Below, one piece after another: positions 22,816-34,740 of a stretch of DNA of 64,000 bases (position 1 is its first letter; each line of letters begins with the position of its first letter). Below the pieces are notes generated by a model. It did not search any database and was not told the DNA's origin. It worked only from the letters and a program-made list of their open reading frames with translations. Both the position numbers and the translations under genes were made by a program. The DNA is from Opisthorchis felineus (lineage: Eukaryota > Platyhelminthes > Trematoda > Opisthorchiida > Opisthorchiidae): assembly GCA_004794785.1 (NCBI GenBank), contig SJOL01007286.1, positions 63,992-127,991 of the forward strand, given 5' to 3'.

Positions 22816-24169
22816 TATGCTTGCCAGGCTAGACAAGGCTACCCTTGAGCTCAGAGAGGGGGCTATAAAGTTGTTTGCTCAATAGTGGGTATCGTCAGCA
22901 ACCTCGAGAAACCTTGAAACCCTCCGACTTCCTTACACTTTCAACTTCCATTTACAGATCAATGGGATTATCACTATGCGGCTATATATGCAACGCATTT
23001 CAATTCCCCTGACATAGTGCAGTCCAGCTTCTCAAGTGGAAACGCTGCACAGAGAAATTCACGTGATCTGTGATTAATCTCCCGTCCCGATCAGAAGACC
23101 TGTACATTGCAAATAATGCGATCATAGGGTTTCATGTGTAGACTTGCTCGTTCCTGTGCCATGTGGAAAAAGAAGGAAAAATAACCCTTTAGGCTTCCGT
23201 ATAGCCCTGTTAATTACAAACTAACAGGGCGTTCATTATACTGCCGTCTAGTAGTCAGACTTGGGATGTGGGAAGCTCAAAGGATAGGAAAACACTTTAG
23301 TCTTACACAGCTTTCTTTAATTCCAAGTTTGATTCCAATTTAGTGGATAGCATTTTAGCAGCAAAACCTTAATAGACATAACACCTAAGACAATAACCGA
23401 CTGCTTATGGGGGTTACTTAAATGAAAGAGAGACATACAGAGGTTTAAAAAATGGCTGACAAGTATCACAAAACCTTTATTTATGTGTTCAAAGCTGATG
23501 TAGAACGTAATTTTGCATTGCCGAGATGTTTCTTACTGTGAGCACTGTAACAGTTGTGAACGACCATATTGATTCTATCTACGCATAAATGCCATCCATA
23601 AATAGCTGTAGACAGCACTGCCTACTCGGATGAACGTAACAGGAATTCGCCCTTGCGTATTGAGCAGTCCTTCGAAATTTGCTCTTCAGAATTAGGAATT
23701 TTCGTGCAAGATCGATAAATTATTCTTGGGGGCAACGTAATCAGCAGCTTTGATTAGTAGCCTGATAAAGTTATCCTTATTACAACAAGCTTTCTGGGGT
23801 CACCAAGTCATCGATTGGTGCCCCTACGGTTGACCACGTAATTTTACTGCAGTGTGCAGACCAAGCCAGTTTATTGATGGTTGTCAGCACCCAAAAATTT
23901 ACGGTGGTAACAAAGCCGGAGCAGTCGAAATACCTGAGTATAGGCTCTAGACGATTCTGGGATATTGCGCTGCAGAAATAAGGAGTCGACAAACTCTTCT
24001 TCGAGAGGCGGAGTGGTGACGCTATCTTCGTTGACAGAATAGTCTCATCCGGAACAATCACACACAAGGCTGAAGGCACCACCAGGAGCCTTGCATTTTT
24101 CTTACGGGTGCTTCGTTGTAAATTTTCTTTGTTTCCGTCATGAATAATCACTTCTAATCACTTCTTCTA
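22816..24169. other. No gene seen
   Basis: A minus-strand frame at 23780-24151 is open for about 120 codons but has no recognised motif. It abuts the plus-strand LINE and may be antisense to its decayed 5' part. Confidence 0.35.
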
Positions 24170-26010
24170 CGGAGAGACCAAGATATTCGTTGAACGACGA
24201 AAGCTCAGAAGAATGAAACAGCCGTGCCCTATACCAACTAATACGTTCTAATGGCCAAAAGGTAGCAACGGGCAGTGAATTGATAAGCAAAAATGACGGC
24301 TTATTAATTTACTCGCCAAAGTTCCAACTGGGGAGCTACTCCGAGCAATTTGAGGGAGAGTTTAGCAGGCCTCCCGCAACACAGACCCTGGAGAAAGTGC
24401 ATACTGAAGGATGGAATGCAATCTTTGGTCACCCGTCAGAAAAAGAAACGAGGCACAAAATATTACTACTGGAACGTGAAAAGCCACCAGAACCGGACGA
24501 TCTCTATCCAATCCTCTTCAAAGAAGGTGCTGAACTCCTGGTTGCTCATCTGCTAAAACTAACTGGTGTGGTATGGATTGAAGAGCAAGTGCCTGCAGAA
24601 TGGGGTACGTTGACAGTTATTCCTATCTTCAAAAAAGGTACGCGAACACTGTGTGAAAACTACCGTGGCATCAGCTTGGTAGCTGTGATATCGAAGGTTC
24701 TCTCTGATCTTATCCTTTGAAGATTGACTGAACACAGGGAGAGACAGATTTGTGAAAACCAAGCTGGATTCCGTCCAGCAAGAGGACGTACCGATCACAT
24801 TTTCACCCTCCGTCAGATTCTAGAACGGCAACACTGCTTTCAGCGACCAACAATGGTTGTCTTCCTTGACTTGAACGCTGTCTTTGACTCTGTACACCAT
24901 CAGGCTCTATGCAGTGTCACCCATCAATTCTTGACCCTCCTTAAGGCACTGTACACCAACTATCGCGGATGTGTGAAGGTCTACGGGAAGCTCTCACCTG
25001 CGTTCACTGTATCAACTGTTATCAGGCAAAACTACCCTCTTTCATCTTCCCTTTTCAGCTTCAACATCATTATGTTCTTGGAGGACTCAATCCCAGCCTC
25101 TAATGCCTCTGGGTCAAAATGTTCCCTGGGCGTTCGCAGACGACATAGCTCTTCTTGGCTATGAGGCTATCGTGATGCAAACGATATTAAATGACCTAAA
25201 TAATTCTGTCTCACGGCTTGGCATGCGCTTCACACATGCAAGGTGCAAACTGCTGCCACAAGACCGAACCATAACCTCATGCTTGCAGATGAACCGATTA
25301 AGGTAGTAGACAAATCTGTCCACCTGGGCAGTTGTGTCAGTCCCGGTGGTTTAGCCAAAGACGACGTTTCCATCCGGATTGGGAACGCCAGAGTAGCTTT
25401 TGTAAACATTCATCACCTGTGACGCAGAGATGAAATCAGATCCCCTATCAAGGGTCGAGTTTACAATGGTGCGCTGCACTTCATATGGTTATATGGGTCA
25501 GAAACCTGGCTAAGTATGTTAAAAACCTCTAGTTTTTGACCAGTGATGTTTTCAGAGCATTGCTTGAGTCTGGTGAGAACACCGGATCAGGAATACTGAA
25601 GTACGTCGAGAAGTTTTCGGAAGAACTAACTCGCCCACGATTGATGAACTGATCTCACCACATAGGTTGCGCCGGCTTGGTCACGTGCTCTGTATGCTAG
25701 TTGACCGACTTCCTTGAAACAACCACTCGAAGGGTAGGAAGAGCCAGTGGATGTTAAACAATGACTTGACAGCATATTATGAAAGCCATTACCAGTAAAC
25801 TCAGTCGCACTGGTCATTCCTGTGTCCTTGTATAGGGACGTCAAGACGGGGCACATTAGTGGTTAGAGGCATTGTCAGGCATCGTCCAGTAGCGCGCTGA
25901 ATAGCCTTCATGCATCAAACGCACAGCTTCTTCTCCCGATCTCCCAAATTTGAAGTCCATTGACACCACTCTATTTACCCATCAATTTCATCAGCTACCG
26001 CCGCGAATAC
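24170..26010 (+). mobile_element. Decayed RTE-like non-LTR retrotransposon, 5'-truncated
   Basis: The element runs from the linker before the reverse transcriptase to the end of the open reading frame. After the RT (see the pseudogene entry) the C-terminal domain is readable in shifting frames from about 25300: SVHLGSCVSPGG, SIRIGNARVAF, KGRVYNGAL, LYGSETWL, then RTNSPTIDELISPHRLRRLG and HVLCMLVDRLP. Near 25780 comes KLSRTGHS, and the CIKRT end lies near 25905-25920. These blocks are the same, in the same order, as in the minus-strand copy at 8027-8620 and in known flatworm RTE-like elements. The endonuclease is absent, as expected for 5' truncation. No target duplication was identified. It is inactive. 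Confidence 0.85.
24219..25306 (+). pseudogene. Reverse transcriptase pseudogene of the RTE-like LINE
   Basis: Begins ALYQLIRSNGQKVATGSELI, continues with PPATQTLEKV, KPPEPDDLYPILFKEGAELL, VPIFKKG-type PIFKKGTRTLCENYRGISLV, QAGFRPARGRTDHIFTLRQI and motif A FLDLNAVFDSV. Motif B is degraded (IRQNYPLSS instead of the usual RQGCPLSP). Motif C is FADDIALLG, with the DD pair at about 25139-25144. So the three catalytic Asp positions survive in sequence, but the gene is broken. There is an in-frame TGA at 24718-24720, an internal loss of about 10-15 residues after DSVHHQALC, a frameshift between about 25085 and 25130, and another near 25300. The enzyme would have copied element RNA at the nick during target-primed integration. 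Confidence 0.88.
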
Positions 26011-29000
26011 GTAGCTACCTATCACACCTTCCCAAATCATCGGTGAAAAAAACTGTAGCAGCGATATCCACTATACAACAAGTACGCCGATTTTGCAGCT
26101 CAAGATGAGGATAATGATGGTTTCGCTCGAAGGTGATTTATTGCAAGATCCTCTTCTTTTCTTTTATCCGTCGGGCGTTTCTATGCTAAAAAACGCCAGG
26201 GATATAAAAAATATTAGTAGAATACCTGTCCGCAGAGTGTACTGGCTCCTCTCACCAAACACCATTTAGATGACCTATCCAGAATGGATAGCAGTAAATG
26301 ATCCACTAGAAAGCTTTATCGTTTCTAAGTTGGTTTCACGCTTGCGTCATACTCAACAAACTTCGAGGGACCAAAGAAAGTCAAATTTTTCGGAAATTTG
26401 GTGCGTGAAACTGGAAACTAGCAATGGTTGTTACAAAAAAACCGATGGATTTCTTTAGTTACCGCTTTCAATGTTACTTTCCAATATCCTGCGAGTCATT
26501 TTTGGTGGAAAACTATATATAGACATGTGATGCTTGTACAGCTTTTGTATTAAACAGACCAATGTGCCGCGTTCCTGAGCGCTCCCGACTACATGTTCTC
26601 TTCTATGGAGCAATAGATATCATAAAGGAACAACCCTTAAGAGGGACTTGTTTGTTCCATTGTTTCACGTTGTTTCATGAAGGCGGGTGGAATAACCGCA
26701 ATTGTGCAATGAGGCCTCAGCAGTAAACTTTCTGCGAATCACTTACCTTCGGTTGAATGACCATATTTGAACCCAGGTACTTCACCCTGCCATGTTTTTT
26801 GAAGTTTGAATCTGAAATGAAAACAAGAAGGAATGGAAGAATCTGAAGATGAACTTCTGGGATTCAGTTAAGACTTGATGTCGGAAGCGAGTACCTTTCA
26901 GGGGTTTTTCTGTGGGTAGTACTCTGCTCCGCAAACATAACTACAAAAAAGTTAAAGAGATTTCTTCACCAGTCAGACATATATGTCGTTTTAGCAGAGT
27001 GGCGAAATGACCGGAACCTCAGCAACCATGCTGACCACAATTTTTGCTCGGATGACAGTGTGTCCAACAAAGCCATCAGCTTTGAAAGTGGTGCACAAGA
27101 CAACTGAACAAATCGAACAAACCAAAGAACGATGGATTTCCGTTCAAAAATTTGGATAAACATGACAAGAACATTCAGTATTAATTAAGACCCACAGGAC
27201 TAGGATGTACATAGAAGACTGTCAAGACGTCCCGGCATTTTTTGAAGGATTAGCATGGAGAAAGTAGAAATCCTAAAGTGACTTGATGAAAATATAAATG
27301 TGACTGGGTATTAGGTCGCGATATCTTGAAAGATATGCAATGCTTTGAGCTATATGAGAGAGCTTCGTTGGTCGTTTAGGAGAGCCAAAGTCATCCTTAG
27401 ATTTCTATCAAAACAGTTGGAGGTTCCTATCAAGCGGACTAGAGAATCTCATCAGGACGTCCAGTGAAAAAATCGGACATTTTCGACATAGAACTGGTGT
27501 AGTTATGATTCACCTGGTGTTTTGATTTGTTTATCACAGAATACAATCACAGTGAATAACAGTTCTGGTAGGATTCTTTGTGATTTGCTAGTGAAGTCAA
27601 ATGAAATGCGTACGAACCGCATTTTAGCTCATAAGGATGCAGCATCCTGGAATCACTTGGAATTCACATAACAGAATGACAAGGTACCGAATATGCCAGT
27701 TTTTTAACACTCAGGTACCTGGAATTAACAAATGAGAAACCTTTTCTCTTCATTATTATTCTTTATCAACCAGAATGACAACATCGAATGTGAAATGTGG
27801 AACTTTTGCTGAGTGAAGCGGCACCTACTAGCAAGCCAAGGCCTACCCAACGATTTGTAAGTCAGTTATCTTCTATACTTGTTTGTTTGTCTTTTCCACA
27901 CACCTAAACCTTCCAGATATAGAGTACACTCAAGTGTTTTACAAGCTCGTTAGACACGTCCCAGACATTGTGACTGTCTGCCTGATGCCTACTATGATAG
28001 CTCGTCATCGGTTCGTCTTTCAGACAATCATCATTTGCAGCAGGTTAACAACACCATGTAACTAAATCTTCTGTAAACACACGCGAGCGCTTTGAGTGTA
28101 TCACGAACCTACACACGGACTGTTTCGAATCTTCAAACAAACCGGTGTTTGAATTGGCTCTCACCGGTTCGCCTACTCACTTATTTGCATATCTGTCGTT
28201 AGCAGACTACAAGTGAATAAGCATAGACAAGTGGCATTAGCGGAATCAGAAAAACGAACAAAGGGATGGTTTACTTGGTAAGCACATGATGAGCGTCTAA
28301 AACGGAAAGATTTTCGGCACATCAAATCATGGGCTGGCTAGAAACGAAAACTTCACCGAAATTGATATTTTTGATTCTAAAGAATCCTACTTTGAATGTC
28401 CTTTAAATTTTCAGTGTTGGTAACAACAATTAAGACACCGGAAAGCAAAAAAACGTGTTCATTTTGTGTCAGCGTTTGATTCTTGTCTTCGTCAGCAAGG
28501 GAAGAGAAACCTCTTAAAGATAAACGGATTGGTCCACCGAACCTTGTACTGTCACACCAAGGAGATATCTTCACATAAATTTGGATTCAGAGGCCATAGA
28601 GTTATATAGTGTTTCACTGGACCAGTCGCTAAACAGATGGAGTCGTATATTCTGCACAAAAACGGTCGGATGATTATGTGTGAAGTTGCTGTAACGTCTC
28701 CTTTATAGTCAGTCGTTTTATAAAACTCATAAAGAAGAAGATAACAGATGAATTGTAAAAGAATCATGTAGCCACACCCTAAAGTACTTCAAAGGCCGGT
28801 TGTGCTTCGTTAGCAGAGTATAAACGCCTCTCTGTATTTTAATGGGAGATGCAAATACGTGGCATTGCTCTTTATTTCTTGTTGTTGTCCTGGAGCACCA
28901 CTTTTAACCAAAGTCAACATCAAGTGCCATATAATCATCTTCTAAGTTTCGTATGGATGTGAGGGTCGAGAGGAGTGCTGGCCAGTCAACAATAGCAACT

Positions 29001-30320
29001 CTTTTGCTCAGAGATCAGAACTCCTTGGGCGGAACTTCTTAGCTGATTCTTGTCAGCCTCCTTTTTGAACAAAAATTCCGCCTTCATTGACCAATGTTTA
29101 TTCCATGTCATGGAGTATGCGACGGAATTCTACTCAAGACATACGCTCATCCAATCAGCTCAGAATACTCCCTTCTTTACATCTCGAAATTGACTTCTTT
29201 TCCACACAATTTGTGTTGTTAATGTGGCCGAAGAAAATATAATAAAGCTTCGACATGTTGCCAAAATTTAGGAGGAATTCCACCAGAATTGCGTTCACTT
29301 CTTTTTCTGCAGGTACCAGCGTCACCCCATTCGTTCTTTGTTCCTATGAGATCACAGTGTACTCCATAGGTTCGTTGAATTATCAACGCTAAGTCAGACG
29401 TATTTCACGCAGCGACTTTACGCAAAAGTTCCAAATAGTGTTTGTTTAGGATCATGAGACCAAAAATCACCTGAAAAGTGAACATCGATTTAGGGCACTG
29501 GGTACTACCAGAAAAATTGTACTTAGGTCTTTTGAATTTCCCAGTCAGTTAGGAATCGGATACGGAGGAAATAGATGATTCCTTTGTGCTGAAAGTTGCA
29601 ATAAGTAGAGGTGCAGAAAACACATCAAAGACATCACTCGAAGCTAACCGAATAAAATAAATCAACGTCACTGAGCCCAATTTTTTGTTGTTTGATGACA
29701 AGTTGTTTGGAAGCCAGCTTTTCTTAGCTGTGCCATTTGGCAAAACCAAGACTGAAAAATGATCGTAAAGAGTTTTCCACTTATCTTCAGGATTCCCAGG
29801 AGAAGTGTTTCTTGTCAGCTTCTGCCATCTGGGTTTCGTTGGTCCAATGTATAATTCTAAATCCAAATATAGGCATCATGGTGATTATCAGTTGTCCAGT
29901 GGGCTTCATCAGGAAAGGACCTGAGAGCAACTGTTCTGCTGTTTTGTGCGATGTCGGCGAGATGCCCAATGAGGCACATAATGGCCTCGTTTCGACTCAG
30001 CTTGTTGCGTTCTAAGTCCAAAAACAACACGGATCAACAGACAAGCACATCCGAATGGTCAAAGTTGGAGACGCTACGCTGTTGCGCATAAAAGCACACG
30101 ACACGGGCTGTAGCAGCTTTTGTAGCAAGGTGGCTAACTGGTGTCGAGTAACATGCAAATAGCTACGAGCCGAGTTTCGGTTTGTGTAGAGAATTATAGC
30201 TGCAATGAGAGACGTGAGGTCTCAATCAAACACCATGTGCATCGACTCGGTGGTGTTTTTTCGAGTGCTCGACTTTGTCGATTCAGTTAACTGGCAAACA
30301 GTTTATCTATAGTCCGGTTT
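26011..30320. other. No gene seen
   Basis: Frames are short. The minus strand at 29549-29866 is open for 105 codons, reads NPEDKWKTLYDHFSVLVLP and has a protein-like mix, but no domain or splice pair could be assigned. Nothing else is supportable. Confidence 0.4.
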
Positions 30321-30359
30321 CGCACACGTGTGTATGTACACGCCCACACACACACACGT
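30321..30359. repeat. Short imperfect CA/GT simple repeat
   Basis: CACACGTGTGTATGTACA is followed by (CA)n at 30346-30357. It is a small microsatellite with a palindromic CACACGTGTG core. Confidence 0.7.
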
Positions 30360-33300
30360 CAACTATTTACCCCGATGCCACTGAGCTAAAAACTTCAGGA
30401 TTATTCGTCAGTGCGCAAAAATTATTCGCAAGGATGACGAAATGAATGACCGTCAAGCTTTGAAATCTGGAAGTGGACCATAAAACGGAACACCAACATT
30501 GACGACTTAGTGGTGCTGACGATGAGCAATAGTTAGAGTTTGATCAAGATAATTTACTGTTTGACCGCTGCAACCAAAGTCAACATGACCCTGATCAAAT
30601 CCAATGAAGTTACTGAATTCGGAATCTACTAGACCACCAATGATAGGTTGGGGGCGGAGAGACACAGAAAGGACAGACTAGCTTCCATAAAATCCAGTTT
30701 TGTGCGCGAGAGAGGGAGAAAAGAACAAGACGTGATGCAACCACAACTAAACTTGATCAACTAGTGGGTTGGCTAAGACGGTTATACGCAGTTTCCAGGC
30801 CAGTGGAATCATATTCTGACCAGATTCCTTTGTCTCCTTACCACCTCAATGTAGTTTTTTTGCCACAGCCCGAATTTGCAAAATCGGTTTGTCCAGTTCG
30901 AACCCTCCAACGAACGAAAGGGACTTTAACAAGTTTTCCATTCATCCAGCAATGATTGCCAAGTGTGCAGTCTATTGAAGTTCAAACATACCATGGCCCT
31001 ACGTCTTTTAACAAGCTGACTCAACGTTTAGATACCCGAGGGATAAAAGATTAGGGGGAAAAATTGTCGTAAACTGGGCTGCCGTTGTCCTGAATCTAGC
31101 GCTGAGGAAACGTCCTAAAACAAGGCTTATTTCCAATATTGTTTGGAAGGAATTACAGACACCAACCTCAATGAATCACAAGTTGACTATTCACGAACTG
31201 GATCGCACAGTGATTTCGATGACCTAAAGTACCCAAACTAACTGACAACTCATCTCTGGTTGTTTCGTCAACCATCCTGGGGATTTTGTCCACAGTTGCC
31301 TAGGCAACAGAATGGTCAGGTGAGGTAGGATGTCAAATTTTGGACCATTCCACACAGACAGTCACCATATTTGTTTTCTCAGTCGCTTGGTTACATTGGT
31401 ATGCAGGAGCACCGTAAATCCCCGTTACTACGGCCATTGCGCCGAAGATTCAATGTTTATGGAGTACTCCTTGTTTATCTTGATTGTTGAGCAACGGCTG
31501 TTTGTTTATCTGTTTACAAAAACACAAACGCATCTGCCAGGAGTATAAAGCAGATAACAGAATGGTAAGTTGTTTTTTTACAGTGCATTGCATAAATCGG
31601 TTGAAGGTAATCAAAACCCAAATAACAGAAGATATTCAGGATCAGTCTAGAAAACTGTACAACAATCAATTTGTGAGACAAGCGCGACTTACTGTGAAAA
31701 TGAGCTGTGATATCAGTAGTTCTGCCCCGACGAACAGACAGCTGACAAACTGTGTATTATTTATTTGTCGTGGCTTTACTTTTGACAAACTATTTACTTA
31801 TAAAAGGTCGGAGTGTCCTTATTGTGTTACGGAAATATGTCTATCGACCGGAAATCCCACGTGCATTTACAAGGCATTGATATTGTCGACTAGCTTCTCT
31901 TTGTATAAAAGAATTTCAGAAGCTCACTCTGCTTTCAGGAAGTATGTAGTCGATTCAACAGTAGCCCAAATGACACTGGGACCACAGAGTGTCAAGGAAT
32001 GCCGGAAATAACCATATATATACCCAGCGTGAAACTCCGGATAATGAAGCAGTGTCGTCACTCCCGGGAGGTAGTCAGTAAAAATATAAAACCTCACATA
32101 AAATGTGGAATTTTCGACGCTTGACGTCCAAGTGGATTTACATAAGACAGACGATATGTGCACATCATTGCTCACGAACTTCTAAACACAAGTTTGTACT
32201 AGTCGTGACCTTTGGAACATCAGTGTTCCAATTTTGAATTCATGAATTCCGGTCGATTTCTATTTCCAGACAAACAGGACACTAATAATTGTATTTTACT
32301 CTACAAACTAGTAATGCTCACGAATGGATTTTTATTGATTTCTCTTACTTGGCATTTGTACTTCATTCAGTTAATGGCTCGGTAGCATCTTCTACCTACC
32401 ATCGGACTAACAGTGCAGACAGACCATCAATGCATTCAGACAGTGACAACTTTCGTGCGTTTTCAGTATCACAAGATCATCTGATGAATTTGCGGCAAAA
32501 TATGTTTTCAGCGCCAGGATAATGAAATGCCCGTGGAGTTCAGAGTGGATGGATAACATACCTTTCTGCAATTTTTCTACACTCTATTCTAGGAGTTAAT
32601 AATTGATGCTATCCATGGGATCGAACACGAAATCGCGATTAATGTTGTTTGCACTCCTAAACGCTGGTCGTTTGATAATCTCAGTTTCTGATGGTTGTAC
32701 ACGCAGAGCTTCCAGTGAAGTTGCATGACATTATATTGACTTATTACATGTAGACAGTATCAATCCGAACCGATGGCTCCGTGGAATATTCTTATGTGCG
32801 ACTTTGACTGCTGTGCGACGGACAAAAAAATTTTGCATAGCGTGATTTGATGGTTAACCAGCTATTCTTAGAATGAGATTCCGCTTCTTGGCGATCGTCA
32901 GTAGACATTTGATAGAGGGCATGCTTCAGAGGGAAACCACCAAACAGCAACTACTGAAGATAGGAATAATACACCTCAGACAGTTATCGAGCAGTAGACG
33001 TTTCCAAGAGTACACAAAGTTCAATGAACGTTTAATGTATAGAAAACTGCACTGAAGCTTAGTAGGTGTGCATCACAGCCCAAGTAACTGTGAGAGGTCA
33101 CCCCAGCCGGTGGTACATGAAATTGCTTGGAAAGTGCACCTTTTTTCAAGGCATGGATGACCAGCTCTTTGGTTCACACTTGATTTTTAAATCTGGAAAA
33201 TAAACGATTGGAACTCAACCAAGTACCACAGATCGTTTACCAAACCTCTCTGAAACAAGTACTCAACCTGTTATCTACCTAAGACTGCGCAATTACACAG

Positions 33301-33869
33301 ACCAAGTGTCCGGAACCTCACTCTCAGTTGTAAAAGATCAAACAATGCTCGAGAAAAGCCAGCAAATACTACTACCAAGAAGCCCAGTCAGTAAACACGC
33401 CTGCAGGACTTGTCTGTTACAGGTACTTCAAAATAACCAGTATGGTTTTCCAACTTTTCGGGACCTTTAAGCTTAAGGTTATTATTATCAGTAAAGATGC
33501 AGTCAAAATTGCATAAGCCACGTTTGCTCCTCGGCAGGCTATCAACATATGCTACCCAGCTTCCTTTGTCCTCATGAGTATCCCTATTTTGGCCTGCTTA
33601 GTTCTCTGGCCATTTAAAGCAGGCACCGTCTGATGCGTTCAGCGTGACGATTGTCACCGTGGAAGTAGATGAATTATTTTATCTACTCTTTGCAGTAATA
33701 ATATCCGGTTCTATTTCAAGCCAGCCAGCAGACCGAATTGTAAATATTTTTGTCCTTGTGAAATTTGGTGTTAAAATAAACCTCACGGTAAAACGCTACA
33801 AATGCAGGCTAAAGGTGTGTCTTCCTGGAGAAAAAGATTGCACAAGGAACTCACTTTTGTCCGTTTTCA
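30360..33869. other. No assigned gene; one long unexplained frame
   Basis: The plus-strand frame at 31484-32011 is open for 175 codons but has no recognised domain, and a GTAAGT donor-like site at 31565 lies inside it. A 14-bp perfect palindrome, GAATTCATGAATTC, lies near 32237-32250. The rest is unremarkable. Confidence 0.4.
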
Positions 33870-34043
33870 TTTCGGACGTCCTAATTTCAAATTCCGGCAC
33901 ACCTAATGGTATGTTGCTGATGAGCGCTAATAAGAGCAAAAGTGGGGGCTGGTGATTCCCCTCTTTGGTGCCGTCTATCCGGCATAACTGCTCAATGACA
34001 GGGGGAGAACAGTAAACTCGAGAGTGATGTGAATGTAGACTCT
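33870..34043 (+). repeat. SINE-2 copy, head decayed
   Basis: TTTCAAATTCCGGCACACCTA (trimmed B box and join) is followed by TGTTGCTGATGAGCGC, matching GCGTTGCTGATGAGCTCC in the copy at 54595. It ends in the family tail, CTCGAGAGTGATGTGAATG. The A-box part is not recognisable. Confidence 0.65.
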
Positions 34044-34621
34044 TCTTCCTCCCTGGCTTGATAACGTCAACTTACGTGGATTGTTTTTTCGTCGGAATTA
34101 CTGTTACAGCAATGTACAGATTTTGATTTTAACGCAGATGCTTTTTATATTCTAGTCTTCTGTATATTTCCACACAGAGTTGTGTTACTTCTTCTTGGTG
34201 CATATGTAAGTTTTTGGTTTGTGAGGAAATCGTGCGTGAAAGCAGTAGAAACCTTCTTAAAAGCAGTGCCTAATAGACACAGCGTGACCTGGTGTGCGCA
34301 GTGGGAAATAGTGAGACATTAGCTTACCTAGCAGCTGCAGTCAGTATTGTGTGGCCTTTTGCATTCTGGTTGTAACCAACGTTCAAGAGGTCACGTAAAA
34401 CCTGTGAGTCTGATGAGTTTCTAATTTCTATCCCGATTCTGGTGATTTTACGCGCGCAGCACTATGTCGTGTTCTAGCCGTCATACTAAAAGTGTTGCTA
34501 ATCAAGTTTGGGGACTGAAGGAAAGCAATGCTCGCCTTATTGAGAGCAATGGGTTTATTGAGGAAACCTGGACGGAATGGCTGCATAAATAAGTTAGTTG
34601 GATAAGTTGTACTACTTGCAG
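34044..34621. other. No gene seen
   Basis: Only short frames. The last 25 bases contain the pyrimidine-containing acceptor used in the next entry. Confidence 0.4.
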
Positions 34622-34740
34622 GATCGTTGTGTCCACTGGACTGATTACGCTGACATCCATCCAGTTCGCCGGAATCCTAAGCCTCCCAAACAGTATTTGG
34701 GCCGAAGTAGGTCTTACCTTCGAGAAAACGAACTCCTCAA
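34622..34740 (+). CDS. Candidate internal exon, function unknown
   Basis: An acceptor (GTACTACTTGCAG, ending at 34621) is followed by an open frame of 39 codons: DRCVHWTDYADIHPVRRNP, then KPPKQYLGRSRSYLRENELL. It ends at a possible donor, CTCAA|GTAACA, at 34740/34741. The frame hits a TAA immediately after that donor, as expected if it is spliced there. The peptide has a protein-like mix of charged, aromatic and Pro residues. I do not recognise the family. A second plus-strand frame and a minus-strand frame are also open across this stretch, so chance remains likely. Confidence 0.27.
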
